A stretch of DNA of 64,000 nucleotides, taken from positions 1-64,000 of the forward strand of contig JBBKVO010000044.1 of NCBI GenBank assembly GCA_037968475.1, in the 5' to 3' direction. The DNA comes from SB11 sp037968475 (lineage in GTDB: Bacteria; Bacteroidota; Bacteroidia; UBA8524). A program made the translations under genes and the position numbers. Position 1 is the first letter of the stretch, and every line of letters begins with the position of its first letter. Under the pieces are notes generated by a model that was not told where the DNA came from, did not search any database, and worked only from the letters and a program-made list of their open reading frames with translations. Positions 1-8,245 of this stretch are shown here, one piece after another.

Positions 1-45
1 AAAAAGAGAGAGGGGCACGCCGCAGGCGTGCCCCTCTCTCTTTTT
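1..45. terminator. Perfect bidirectional terminator hairpin
   Basis: Two 21-base arms (1-21 and 25-45) are exactly complementary around a GCA loop. The stem has a GC-rich core (GGGGCACGCC) and A-run/T-run ends, so it can terminate transcription from either side. It lies 13 bases beyond the stop of the leftward lipoprotein gene and would also stop rightward transcription entering from outside the window. Confidence 0.9.
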
Positions 46-57
46 AGGATATAAATA

Positions 58-480
58 TTACTTTTTCAAACCGTAGTAAGTAACATTATTGTTTTTATCG
101 TCAAGTACAATTTGTGGAGGTGTAGAGTTGGCTATTATATAAAATGAACCATTAAAAGCACCTTGTTGGTGGTATATAGATGTATCACCTTTAAATACCT
201 CAATATCAATTTGTTTTACAATTGTATTATTAGCAGCAGGTGTAATACGTATTTTAGAATCACTAATTTTAGTTATAGTAATTTCCATATTGCTTGTGCT
301 TCCGCCCGTTGAGGTGGTTGCATCGCCATTGTATGTGCCAACTGCTTTTGCCCAAACATCAATTGGAGTATTTCCACCCCCACTTGGGTTATTGTTATTG
401 CTGTTGTTATCATCTTTGCTACATGATGCAACTGTGAAGGCCATGAGACCTGCCATAAATAATACGTAAATTTTTTTCAT
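58..480 (-). CDS. Small secreted lipoprotein of unknown function
   Basis: This 140-aa protein begins with a lipoprotein signal peptide whose lipobox is TVASC, with Cys20 as the likely acylated residue. An Asn/Gly/Ser-rich linker (about residues 25-37) follows, as is common after the lipid anchor in Bacteroidota. The remainder is predicted beta-rich with no motif I recognise, possibly a small lipocalin-like or beta-sandwich domain. It is expected at the outer or inner membrane. It is transcribed alone, with a strong terminator immediately downstream. The function is unknown. Confidence 0.8.
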   Translation of the reverse strand: MKKIYVLFMAGLMAFTVASCSKDDNNSNNNNPSGGGNTPIDVWAKAVGTYNGDATTSTGGSTSNMEITITKISDSKIRITPAANNTIVKQIDIEVFKGDTSIYHQQGAFNGSFYIIANSTPPQIVLDDKNNNVTYYGLKK

Positions 481-588
481 GGTGTTATTTCCTGTCTTTT
501 TTAATGAGATGCTTTATAAGTTTAAAATGTTGTTGCAATATAAACCGAATTTTAAATTATAGTAGTCAATTTAGACCAATAACAAAAA

Positions 589-617
589 ACCCGCGTTGCA
601 AAATTGCAACAGCGGGT
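589..617 (-). terminator. Terminator of the efflux operon
   Basis: The arms ACCCGC and GCGGGT, extended by TTGCAA/TTGCAA, form a hairpin about 40 bases beyond the RND stop codon. Read on the minus strand the stem is followed by a T-run (TTTTTTG), so it terminates the leftward tetR-tolC-MFP-RND operon. Confidence 0.8.
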
Positions 618-656
618 CTTGATCAAATTTAACGAAACGTATATAAAAAGAGAATC

Positions 657-3600
657 TTAATCTATACTGTCTTTTTCAGTTTCACTGTCAGTGCTGCTTT
701 CACCACTTTCAGATGGAGTGAAAGAAGCATTATTCTCTACAGCTACTATTTGTGATGGTTTAATACCTTTAATAAAGCGTTGTATGCGTTCACTTATATA
801 AAACATTACAGGTACTACCACAAGAGTAAGGAAGGTGGTAAACACCAAACCAAATATGATGGTCCAACTCATAGGTGCCCAAAACACGTTACTATCACCA
901 CCCAAGTAAAACTGAGGGTCATAGTCGCTTAGTAAAGTAAAAAAGTTAATGTTTATACCAACAGCCAAAGGTATCAAACCAAGAATTGTTGTGATTGCTG
1001 TTAGCAATACAGGACGCAAACGTGTACTACCTGCAGATATTATTGTACTTCTCAGTTCATCAAGTGATAAGTAATCATCTTCTCCCAAGCCCAGTTCTTC
1101 TTTACGACGTACACGGGTTAGGTTGGTATAGTCAATAAGTACTATGGCATTGTTTACAGCTATACCTGCAAGGGATATAATACCAATACCACACATTAGT
1201 ATAGAGAAATCCATTCTAAAAATACCAAAACCTAAAAATACACCTATGGTACTAAATATTACCGAAAGCATTATAATAAGTGGTCCTACTACACTATTAA
1301 ACTGAGCTACTATTATTAAGAAAATCAACATAAAGGCTATCATAAAGGCATTGCCCAAAAATGCTGATGAGTTGTCTTGTTCTTCTTGCTCACCTGTAAA
1401 TTTAAACTCATAACCTTCGGGCATAGGAAAATCAGCTAATACCTCTTTATAACGTGCCACAATATCATTTGCTGTATATCCTTCTTTTAGGTTTGAGTAT
1501 ATAGATACCACTCTATCCATATCCTTACGTTTTATCGAACCAAATGAAGTACCGTATTCTACATCAGCAACGGCTGATATAGGCACTTGCACTATTTTTC
1601 CACTGGATTGATTACGGAAGGTAATGCGTTGGTTTAGCAAGTTGGTTTCGCTATAACGTTCGCTATTGCGCAAGCGTAGGTTAATAGGGAAATCATCTTC
1701 ACCCTCTTTGTATTTTGATATTTCTTTACCAAAGCTACCTGTACGTATTGTATTTGCAATACTAAAGGTTGATACCCCAAAACGACGGGCAGCTTCACGG
1801 TTAATTTTCACCACTAACTCGGGCTTATCAATATCTAAATCACTTTTTAGTTTATCCACACCCTGAACATCTTCTTTTTCAAGTATGGCTTTCATCATGG
1901 TGCTATATTTAATAAGGGTATCGTATTTCTCTCCACTTATTTCAATATTAATTGGCTTACCGGTTGGAGGGCCATCTTTATTTTTCTCAACTGTTATGCT
2001 TGCGTCGGGTATGTTTGCTAAAGCTTCACGCACCGATTCCATTACTACACCTGTTTTTCTTGCTCCGGATACGTTTACTCTTTCGGCTGTTTTAATAAAC
2101 GATACAGTAACACGTGCTTTGTTGGGCGATGAGCCTTGTTGTACACCTTCGGCAGGGTCGGCAGTGCCTTCACCTACTTGTGCAAGTACGGCTTCTATAA
2201 TTAGGCTATCGTTTTTAATGGTTTCTTGTATGCGTTGTTCTACCTTTTTGGTAATTGCATTGGTTTTTTCTATATCAGTGCCAATAGGTGTTTCAATAAA
2301 TACATTAAAATATAAAGGCTCGTTTACAGGAAAGAATACCACATTGGGGGCACGCATTCCAAAAAACCAAAGGCTAAATATTAATAAACCGAATGTTGAA
2401 GCAATAATCAAACCTGCACGTTTTAGTGCACCGTTAATTACTTTTAGGTAAAATTTCTCCAACTTCACTAAACCGCTTTTTTGGAAACGTTCTGAACCTG
2501 GTTTAAATACATAGCGGGTTAATATTCTCAATAAAGCAATAAGCATTAAAATATTGCCCAATGTGGTACTACCGCCACTAATTACAAGTAAAAGGCCTAA
2601 TACAAATAGTACCGCATTAATAGCCCAAAAGCGTTTCGAAGGAGATTGGGAGTCTTCGCCTTCTTTTTGCAAATAGCGTGATGTAAGCACGGGGTTTACA
2701 ACCAATGCCACAAATAGTGATGATGACAGTACTATAATAAGTGTGATAGGAAGGAATTTCATAAACTCACCCATAAGAGCTTTCCAAAACAATAGGGGAA
2801 GGAAAGCAGCTAGTGTTGTAAGAGTTGATGATATAATGGGTATGGCAACCTCGCCAATACCGTATTTTGAGGCATCTTTTTTAGAATATCCTTCGTTGTG
2901 CAAGCGGTATATGTTTTCTACTACCACAATACCATTATCTACCAACATACCCAGTGCCATGATGAGCGAAAATAAAACCATCATGTTTAGCGAAGCACCC
3001 ATCATATATAATATGATAAAACCCAATAGCATTGATAAAGGTATGGCTATACCTACAAACAAGGCATTGCGTACACCCATAAAAAACAATAGTACCAATA
3101 CTACCAGTATTATACCCGATATAATACTGTTTTCAAGGTTATCTACATTATCACGGGTTTGTATTGATTGGTCGTTGGTAAAAACTACCTTCATATCGGC
3201 AGGTAGTTTTGATTTTTTTGCCTTCTCAATTACCTTCTTCACATTGTCAACCCCATTAAGCAAGTTCTCACCTGATTTTTTCATAATATCTATAGATACT
3301 ACGGGTTTTCCATCCAATCGGGCAAAGCTGGTCGGTTCTTCGGCGCCAAATTCTATTGTAGCAATATCGCGCAGGTAAACAATGAGTTGGTTTTCATCCT
3401 TCACAATTATGTTACCCATTTTTCGGTAGTCTTTAAACTCGCCTACAACACGTATGTTTCTGCGGTTTAAATTATCACCGTCGATACTCAAAATTTCACC
3501 ACCAGACATGGTTACGTTTTCGCTGGTAATGGCATTTTCAATATCTTGAAAGCTAATTTCTAAAGCTTCCATTTGGTTTTTTTCTACCGAAATTCTAACC

Positions 3601-4178
3601 TCTTTATCCAGCAATCCCCTCAAGTCGGCCTTGGATACTTCAGGCAATTTCTCAAATTCATCTTGCAAATACTCTGCATTTTCTTTTAATACATCGTAGT
3701 TGTAATCTCCTGATACGTTTACGTTTAGTACAGGAAAATCAGAAAAATTAAGTTCAAAAATATTAGGATCTTTGGGTAAGTCGTTTGGAAGTTCAGATTT
3801 CATTTTGTCAAATGCATCCTTCACATCCTGCAAAGCTTCTTCAGGGGTAACATCAATTTCAAACTCAACAATAATGGTGGAGTAGTCTTGTATAGATGTT
3901 GAAGTAAACTTTTTAATCCCTTTTAACGATTTTATTTCCTTTTCGATAGGCCTTGTAATCAAGTTTTCCATATCGGCAGGAGAGTTACCCGGATATACAG
4001 TACCTACATATATAGTAGGTTGTTTTATCTCCGGAAAACTTTCTTTTGGCATGGTGGTATAGCTTACCAAGCCTACAATAACTATTATAAATATCAGCAC
4101 ATAAACACTTATGCGGTTATTTATAGAAAATGTAGAAATGCCAAATTCTTTATGTTTTTTTTGTTCTTTGTTGCTCAT
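657..4178 (-). CDS. RND family efflux transporter permease
   Basis: This 1173-aa inner-membrane proton-driven pump of the AcrB/MdtB (HAE1-like) class is the last gene of an operon with its adaptor and outer-membrane channel. An N-terminal TM helix (about residues 23-43) is followed by a large periplasmic porter domain with the PxxSPxDxE-type pattern (GNSPADMENLITRPIE). A TM bundle comes next, then a second porter domain and a second TM bundle. The TM4 motif reads LVDNGIVVVEN. The first Asp of the AcrB Asp407-Asp408 pair is kept but the second is Asn, a variation seen in other RND branches. The C-terminal tail is acidic and Ser/Thr-rich. The substrate cannot be told from sequence; drugs or other amphiphiles are more likely than metals, because the CzcA/CusA metal motifs are not evident. 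Confidence 0.95.
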   Translation of the reverse strand: MSNKEQKKHKEFGISTFSINNRISVYVLIFIIVIVGLVSYTTMPKESFPEIKQPTIYVGTVYPGNSPADMENLITRPIEKEIKSLKGIKKFTSTSIQDYSTIIVEFEIDVTPEEALQDVKDAFDKMKSELPNDLPKDPNIFELNFSDFPVLNVNVSGDYNYDVLKENAEYLQDEFEKLPEVSKADLRGLLDKEVRISVEKNQMEALEISFQDIENAITSENVTMSGGEILSIDGDNLNRRNIRVVGEFKDYRKMGNIIVKDENQLIVYLRDIATIEFGAEEPTSFARLDGKPVVSIDIMKKSGENLLNGVDNVKKVIEKAKKSKLPADMKVVFTNDQSIQTRDNVDNLENSIISGIILVVLVLLFFMGVRNALFVGIAIPLSMLLGFIILYMMGASLNMMVLFSLIMALGMLVDNGIVVVENIYRLHNEGYSKKDASKYGIGEVAIPIISSTLTTLAAFLPLLFWKALMGEFMKFLPITLIIVLSSSLFVALVVNPVLTSRYLQKEGEDSQSPSKRFWAINAVLFVLGLLLVISGGSTTLGNILMLIALLRILTRYVFKPGSERFQKSGLVKLEKFYLKVINGALKRAGLIIASTFGLLIFSLWFFGMRAPNVVFFPVNEPLYFNVFIETPIGTDIEKTNAITKKVEQRIQETIKNDSLIIEAVLAQVGEGTADPAEGVQQGSSPNKARVTVSFIKTAERVNVSGARKTGVVMESVREALANIPDASITVEKNKDGPPTGKPINIEISGEKYDTLIKYSTMMKAILEKEDVQGVDKLKSDLDIDKPELVVKINREAARRFGVSTFSIANTIRTGSFGKEISKYKEGEDDFPINLRLRNSERYSETNLLNQRITFRNQSSGKIVQVPISAVADVEYGTSFGSIKRKDMDRVVSIYSNLKEGYTANDIVARYKEVLADFPMPEGYEFKFTGEQEEQDNSSAFLGNAFMIAFMLIFLIIVAQFNSVVGPLIIMLSVIFSTIGVFLGFGIFRMDFSILMCGIGIISLAGIAVNNAIVLIDYTNLTRVRRKEELGLGEDDYLSLDELRSTIISAGSTRLRPVLLTAITTILGLIPLAVGININFFTLLSDYDPQFYLGGDSNVFWAPMSWTIIFGLVFTTFLTLVVVPVMFYISERIQRFIKGIKPSQIVAVENNASFTPSESGESSTDSETEKDSID

Positions 4179-4197
4179 AACTTGTTATTGTTGGGGC

Positions 4198-5313
4198 TTA
4201 TTTAATTACCATTACCTCTGCGCCTTCGCTAAGGTTTTTATAGTTTTCAGTAATCACATTATCGCCCTCACTAAGTCCTGATATTATTTCTGTTAAAGCA
4301 CCCGATATGTTGCCTGTTTTTACGACTCTTTTCTTAGCCACCTTTACATTGTTTTTATTTTCTAAAACATATACATAACTTTCTGTACCTGAGCTTAGTA
4401 TTATGTTTGATGGTATGGCTATTGCTTTAGGATTTATATAATCGTAAATGGTTACCATTGCCAATAAATTGGGTTTTAAAAGCCCGTTGCTTTTGGTAAG
4501 ATTTATGGTCATATCAAAAGTACGGTTAGCTTGCTTTATTATTTGACCTATTGATGATACTTTGGCATCCATCTCTAAATCCAAACCGGGAAATTTTACT
4601 AATACATCATCACCTTTTTTTACTGCACGTATGTATTTTTCTGATACATCAGCCGTAATTTTTAATTGACTATTGTTTACTACACGAGCAATGGGCATAC
4701 CGGGAGCAATGTTTTCGCCACTATTTACAGGTACATTATCAACGGTACCGCTAACTGGTGATGTTATGGTGTATTTAGCATATTGCGAGCGCAAAGTTTC
4801 AAGTTGTTTTTTCAAAGCATCGCGTTGATTTTCTGCTTGTAGCAATTGCATTTCTGTGCCCACATTTTGCCCATAAAGACTTTTTTGTTTTTTGTAGGTA
4901 ATCTCGGCTAGTTTTAAGGCATTTTCTACTTCGTTTATAGAGTTGGCTGCAATGCTTCCGTCAACCCGTGCAAGTACTTGACCTTGACTAACGGTTTGAC
5001 CTTCTTTTACTAATACTTCTACTATTCGGCCTGCAACTTCGCTGCCTACAAGCACGTTTTTATCACTTTCTACCATACCTTGTATTTCTACTGGACGTTT
5101 AAAAAGTGTTATTTTAAGTGTTTCTATACGTATTGGTGTTTGGTTGACTTTTGTTGTGTCAGCACCTAGAACTTCTTTTTCAAGTGCAGTTATTTTATCC
5201 CCTAAAGTTCTATACTCTGTTTTAAGTTTTTCAAGTTCTTTCTGCTTGTTTTCGGGTTGTCCGCACGATACGGCCACTATTGCAATAAGGGCCAATGCAA
5301 GTATTTTTCTCAT
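4198..5313 (-). CDS. RND efflux membrane fusion protein (periplasmic adaptor)
   Basis: This 371-aa AcrA/HlyD-family adaptor bridges the RND pump and the TolC-like channel. It starts with a lipoprotein signal (VAVSC, Cys17), so it is probably lipid-anchored. A short heptad-rich segment (about 24-50) precedes a split biotinyl-lipoyl domain (VGSEVAGRIVEVLVKEGQTV and later SPVSGTVDNVPVNSGENI). Between the two lipoyl halves lies an alpha-hairpin (about 130-180). A beta-barrel and membrane-proximal domain complete the protein. It sits 19 bases upstream of the pump gene and downstream of the tolC-like gene in the same operon. Confidence 0.94.
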   Translation of the reverse strand: MRKILALALIAIVAVSCGQPENKQKELEKLKTEYRTLGDKITALEKEVLGADTTKVNQTPIRIETLKITLFKRPVEIQGMVESDKNVLVGSEVAGRIVEVLVKEGQTVSQGQVLARVDGSIAANSINEVENALKLAEITYKKQKSLYGQNVGTEMQLLQAENQRDALKKQLETLRSQYAKYTITSPVSGTVDNVPVNSGENIAPGMPIARVVNNSQLKITADVSEKYIRAVKKGDDVLVKFPGLDLEMDAKVSSIGQIIKQANRTFDMTINLTKSNGLLKPNLLAMVTIYDYINPKAIAIPSNIILSSGTESYVYVLENKNNVKVAKKRVVKTGNISGALTEIISGLSEGDNVITENYKNLSEGAEVMVIK

Positions 5314-5360
5314 TTTGTGTAGGTTGTTGTACTTTCAGTTAATTGTTTCAAATAGTTTGT

Positions 5361-6734
5361 TTAGTTCATTAGAGCCGAACCGGTGGCTTTGCGATAATCT
5401 AATTCTGCCATCATCATTTCATATAAAGCAATTACTAGGTTAGTTTCTGATACATTGCTTTCGTTTTCAGCAGTGGTATACTCTAATGAAGTACCTAGGC
5501 CTTCTTGAAATTTTAGTTTAGCAATACGTTTTATTTCATTCGCTAAGTCAACATTTTTCTTTTGCAAATTGTAGCTTTCAACAGCACGTAAGTAGTTGTT
5601 TTGTGCTGAGATTACCTCGTTTTGATAGGCTTGCTCAAACTGCTGTTGACTTAGTTTGTATTGGGTTAATCTTAAATCGGCTTGTGCTATTTGACTTGAT
5701 GTTTTAAAGCCTTTAAAAATAGGAACATTTAGTGTAAGACCCCAGCTTGTACCCGGAAACCAAGGGTTACCTAGTTGACCTAGTTCTTGTTTAGCAGCAA
5801 ATGTGTTTTGTTGGTGGTTTAAAGATCCGTTTAGTGTAGGCAAATAGGCCATTTGGTAACGTTTTTTATCTAAAATGCCTAGTTTTACTTGTTGGTTAAG
5901 TAATTTATATTCAACACGATTGACTATGTTTCCGCTGGCACTTACATCTACTGCTCTTAGTGCTGCTTCAAGGCTTTCTGTTGTCTCAGTTAATTCAATA
6001 GGTTTTGATACATCGTAACCCATTTGTAATTTTAACAAGTTGGCCATTACCCTGCGTTGGTCTTTCAAGCGGGCTTTTTGTATGCTGAGGTTTGATAAAG
6101 ACAATGCCACACGAGCTGTATCAACCATTTCGACAAAACCTTCTTTTGCTAAAGCGCGTAAACTGTATAGTGATGAATCGAGGCTTTTTATATTGTCATT
6201 AATTAATTCAATACGTTTGTCAGCCATTAGCACCGCGTAATATGATTTGATGGTGTTTGCCTCAACATCAATTTCGCTTTGTTGTATTTGGTATTCGCTA
6301 ATTTTCACAAATTCTTGTGCTGCTTTTAAGCCTAAAAAGTATGTGCCATCAAATATCAATTGAGTTAGTTGGGCATTTACCGTTAGCGAGTTAGCTACAC
6401 CAAATTGTGCATCAATAAACTCAGGCCCGCGAGGTGAACCTGCCGGCAAAGCATCGTTTATAAAGTTGGGAAGCCTTTGGGTGGCTATTTGTATATTGTT
6501 GATATAGCCAGCCCCCGCACTAATTTGCGGTAACCCTTGGGCAAAGGTTTCTTTTACTTTTTTGTTGGCAATGTTTTCTTCAAGGCGGGTGCTTTGAAGG
6601 CTAAGGTTGTTTTTCTTTGCAAAGGCTACAGCTTCTTTAATGCTGAATTTTGTGTTTTCTTGCCCAAATAGTGTTGCTGTAAAACCAGCCATCACCATAA
6701 GTAAAACTACAAGCCTTTTAATGTTCGACTTCAT
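5361..6734 (-). CDS. TolC-family outer membrane efflux channel
   Basis: This 457-aa outer-membrane factor has a signal peptide (about 1-24, ending LFGQ). Two OEP repeats follow, rich in long amphipathic helices of the kind that build the TolC periplasmic tunnel (AVAFAKKNNLSLQSTRLEE near the start). The C-terminal repeat contains QEGLGTSLEYTTAENE, the typical OEP signature region. It is the exit duct of the tripartite pump encoded downstream. It lies just 6 bases after the tetR stop, so it is co-transcribed with the regulator. Confidence 0.93.
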   Translation of the reverse strand: MKSNIKRLVVLLMVMAGFTATLFGQENTKFSIKEAVAFAKKNNLSLQSTRLEENIANKKVKETFAQGLPQISAGAGYINNIQIATQRLPNFINDALPAGSPRGPEFIDAQFGVANSLTVNAQLTQLIFDGTYFLGLKAAQEFVKISEYQIQQSEIDVEANTIKSYYAVLMADKRIELINDNIKSLDSSLYSLRALAKEGFVEMVDTARVALSLSNLSIQKARLKDQRRVMANLLKLQMGYDVSKPIELTETTESLEAALRAVDVSASGNIVNRVEYKLLNQQVKLGILDKKRYQMAYLPTLNGSLNHQQNTFAAKQELGQLGNPWFPGTSWGLTLNVPIFKGFKTSSQIAQADLRLTQYKLSQQQFEQAYQNEVISAQNNYLRAVESYNLQKKNVDLANEIKRIAKLKFQEGLGTSLEYTTAENESNVSETNLVIALYEMMMAELDYRKATGSALMN

Positions 6735-6740
6735 AAATAA

Positions 6741-7340
6741 TTAATTGTGTTTGTTTTTTAAATATTCTTTTCCCTTTTGTGTTGCTATACCGTGTATATG
6801 GTATAAAAGCATTTGACTAACTACTTCTTCAAACTTAAATTGGTCGCGTGGAAAATAGCTGCTTTCTAAAATTGCATCTGTTAATCCAATATACAGGCGG
6901 GGTATTATCGTAACATCAATATCGTTTCTATAATAACCTTCTTCAATTCCCCTGTTAAGGTTTTCCTGTATTTGCTTCATAATAGTTTCAAAGCGGTACT
7001 CGTCTAGTTTCTTCCATGCCCCTGTGTGATATTTTCGTAAATCAAACATCAATGAGGGGTTGGTGTCTCTCATGTGTTGGCTAAAGAAATCGCCTATAGC
7101 CATCATAGCATCTATTGGGTTTTTTTGATCTTCAATTAATAACTCGCAAGTATGTTTGCTGTGTTGTAAATGAAAATCAAGTGTTTTCTCTACCAAATCA
7201 TTTTTATCACTTACGTATTGGTAAAGTGTTTTTTTGCTCATACCCAATTCTCTGGCTACATCATCCATCGTTAAACTTTTGATGCCGTAGCGAGAAAAAA
7301 GATGCTCACTTCCTTCTAATATTTTTAATAGTGTTTGCAA
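6741..7340 (-). CDS. TetR/AcrR family transcriptional regulator of the efflux operon
   Basis: This 199-aa protein has a canonical TetR N-terminal helix-turn-helix (about residues 5-50; SLTMDDVARELGMSKKTLYQY) and an unrelated C-terminal ligand-binding domain. The start is TTG at 7340: an in-frame stop lies upstream, and the next ATG (residue 25) would remove HTH helix 1. As first gene of the operon it is probably autoregulated. A consensus -7 element (TACCTTTG on the minus strand) ends eight bases before the start, and a perfect 12-bp inverted repeat sits behind it. The ligand is unknown, presumably a pump substrate. Confidence 0.92.
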   Translation of the reverse strand: MQTLLKILEGSEHLFSRYGIKSLTMDDVARELGMSKKTLYQYVSDKNDLVEKTLDFHLQHSKHTCELLIEDQKNPIDAMMAIGDFFSQHMRDTNPSLMFDLRKYHTGAWKKLDEYRFETIMKQIQENLNRGIEEGYYRNDIDVTIIPRLYIGLTDAILESSYFPRDQFKFEEVVSQMLLYHIHGIATQKGKEYLKNKHN

Positions 7341-7348
7341 ATCGGAGG

Positions 7349-7356
7349 CAAAGGTA
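7349..7356 (-). promoter_or_regulatory. -7 promoter element of the tetR-efflux operon
   Basis: The minus-strand sequence TACCTTTG matches the Bacteroidota TAnnTTTG -7 consensus exactly. Transcription would start about at the TTG codon (7340), giving a leaderless or near-leaderless mRNA. Confidence 0.6.
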
Positions 7357-7368
7357 ATAAAAGTTTAC

Positions 7369-7406
7369 ACACAGGAAACATTTTTTGCAATAATTGTTTC
7401 CTGTGT
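7369..7406. promoter_or_regulatory. Palindromic operator candidate for the TetR regulator
   Basis: ACACAGGAAACA (7369-7380) and TGTTTCCTGTGT (7395-7406) are a perfect 12-bp inverted repeat with a 14-base spacer. It lies where the -33 region of the tetR promoter should be, so binding would block RNA polymerase. The 38-bp span resembles the long operators bound by two TetR-family dimers. Assignment to this TetR is by position only. Confidence 0.65.
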
Positions 7407-7490
7407 TTCTTGTTGGGTCTAATATGCTGATTTATAGATATATAATTTTATGTAAAAACCTTTTTGTATGATTGTACTTTATACCATAGC

Positions 7491-8234
7491 ATGAGTAAAG
7501 CACTTTGTAGAGCATTTTTTTTGGGATTGTGCTGCATCAGTTTCGTAAGTATGCGTGCACAAACTATTATGCGATTGAAAAAACCGTTGGTATACTATAC
7601 TACGGGCTATGGTTTATTATCTACAAGTGGAGGGTATTTACTTTCGACTAAGGTTAACGGACTTAACAGCGCCGATTTGGCTTTGTTATCGGCAAATCAA
7701 TTAAGCAGCTTTAATAGGGGAGCCGCCCGCCAGTATAGCACAAGTGCAAATACTTTTAGCTATGTAAGTGTAATTTCTACTGCGGCGTTGCCTGCTTTGA
7801 TGAGTTTACACAAAAATGTACGTGGTGAGTTTTATACGTATAATAATGTGTATGCGCAGGCTATGCTTTCAACTATAGGGCAGGTGCTAATTGTGAAGTC
7901 GTTAGTAAAAAAGGAAAGACCTTTTTTGTATGGTGATGCTGCACCTATGAGTGAGCGAACCAAGGCAAGTGCCCGTTTTTCGTTTCCATCAGGGCATACA
8001 GCTATTGCAGCTACTGCTTGTTTTTATGGGGCAATAACGTATGGATACTATTTTCCTAAAAGTAAATACAAGCCTTTAGTATGGGCAGGTGCTGTAGTTT
8101 TGCCTTTGATTACAGGGTATTTGCGCTACAAAGCAGGTAAGCATTTTGTGGGCGATATTGCAACTGGATATGCCATAGGCGCTGCCAATGGAATAGTTTT
8201 TCCTTTGCTGTTTAGGGTAGGGAATAAGAAATAA
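7491..8234 (+). CDS. PAP2 superfamily phosphatase
   Basis: This 247-aa phosphatidic-acid-phosphatase type 2 protein contains all three catalytic motifs. They are K136-x6-R143-P144, P166-S-G-H169, and R212-x5-H218-x3-D222; His218 is the expected nucleophile and His169 the acid. A signal peptide precedes the domain (ending MRAQ, about residue 24), so the enzyme acts in the envelope on lipid phosphates such as undecaprenyl-PP, PA or PGP. I chose ATG 7491 because it starts directly at the signal peptide. An upstream in-frame TTG (7464) only adds a non-hydrophobic extension. It is divergent from the efflux operon. Confidence 0.88.
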   Translation: MSKALCRAFFLGLCCISFVSMRAQTIMRLKKPLVYYTTGYGLLSTSGGYLLSTKVNGLNSADLALLSANQLSSFNRGAARQYSTSANTFSYVSVISTAALPALMSLHKNVRGEFYTYNNVYAQAMLSTIGQVLIVKSLVKKERPFLYGDAAPMSERTKASARFSFPSGHTAIAATACFYGAITYGYYFPKSKYKPLVWAGAVVLPLITGYLRYKAGKHFVGDIATGYAIGAANGIVFPLLFRVGNKK

Positions 8235-8245
8235 ATAAAATTTTC

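Noticed and set aside
2743..3378. 211-aa open frame on the plus strand inside the RND gene
   Set aside because: It lies antisense to a strongly conserved transporter; no promoter or family signal. It is a shadow frame.
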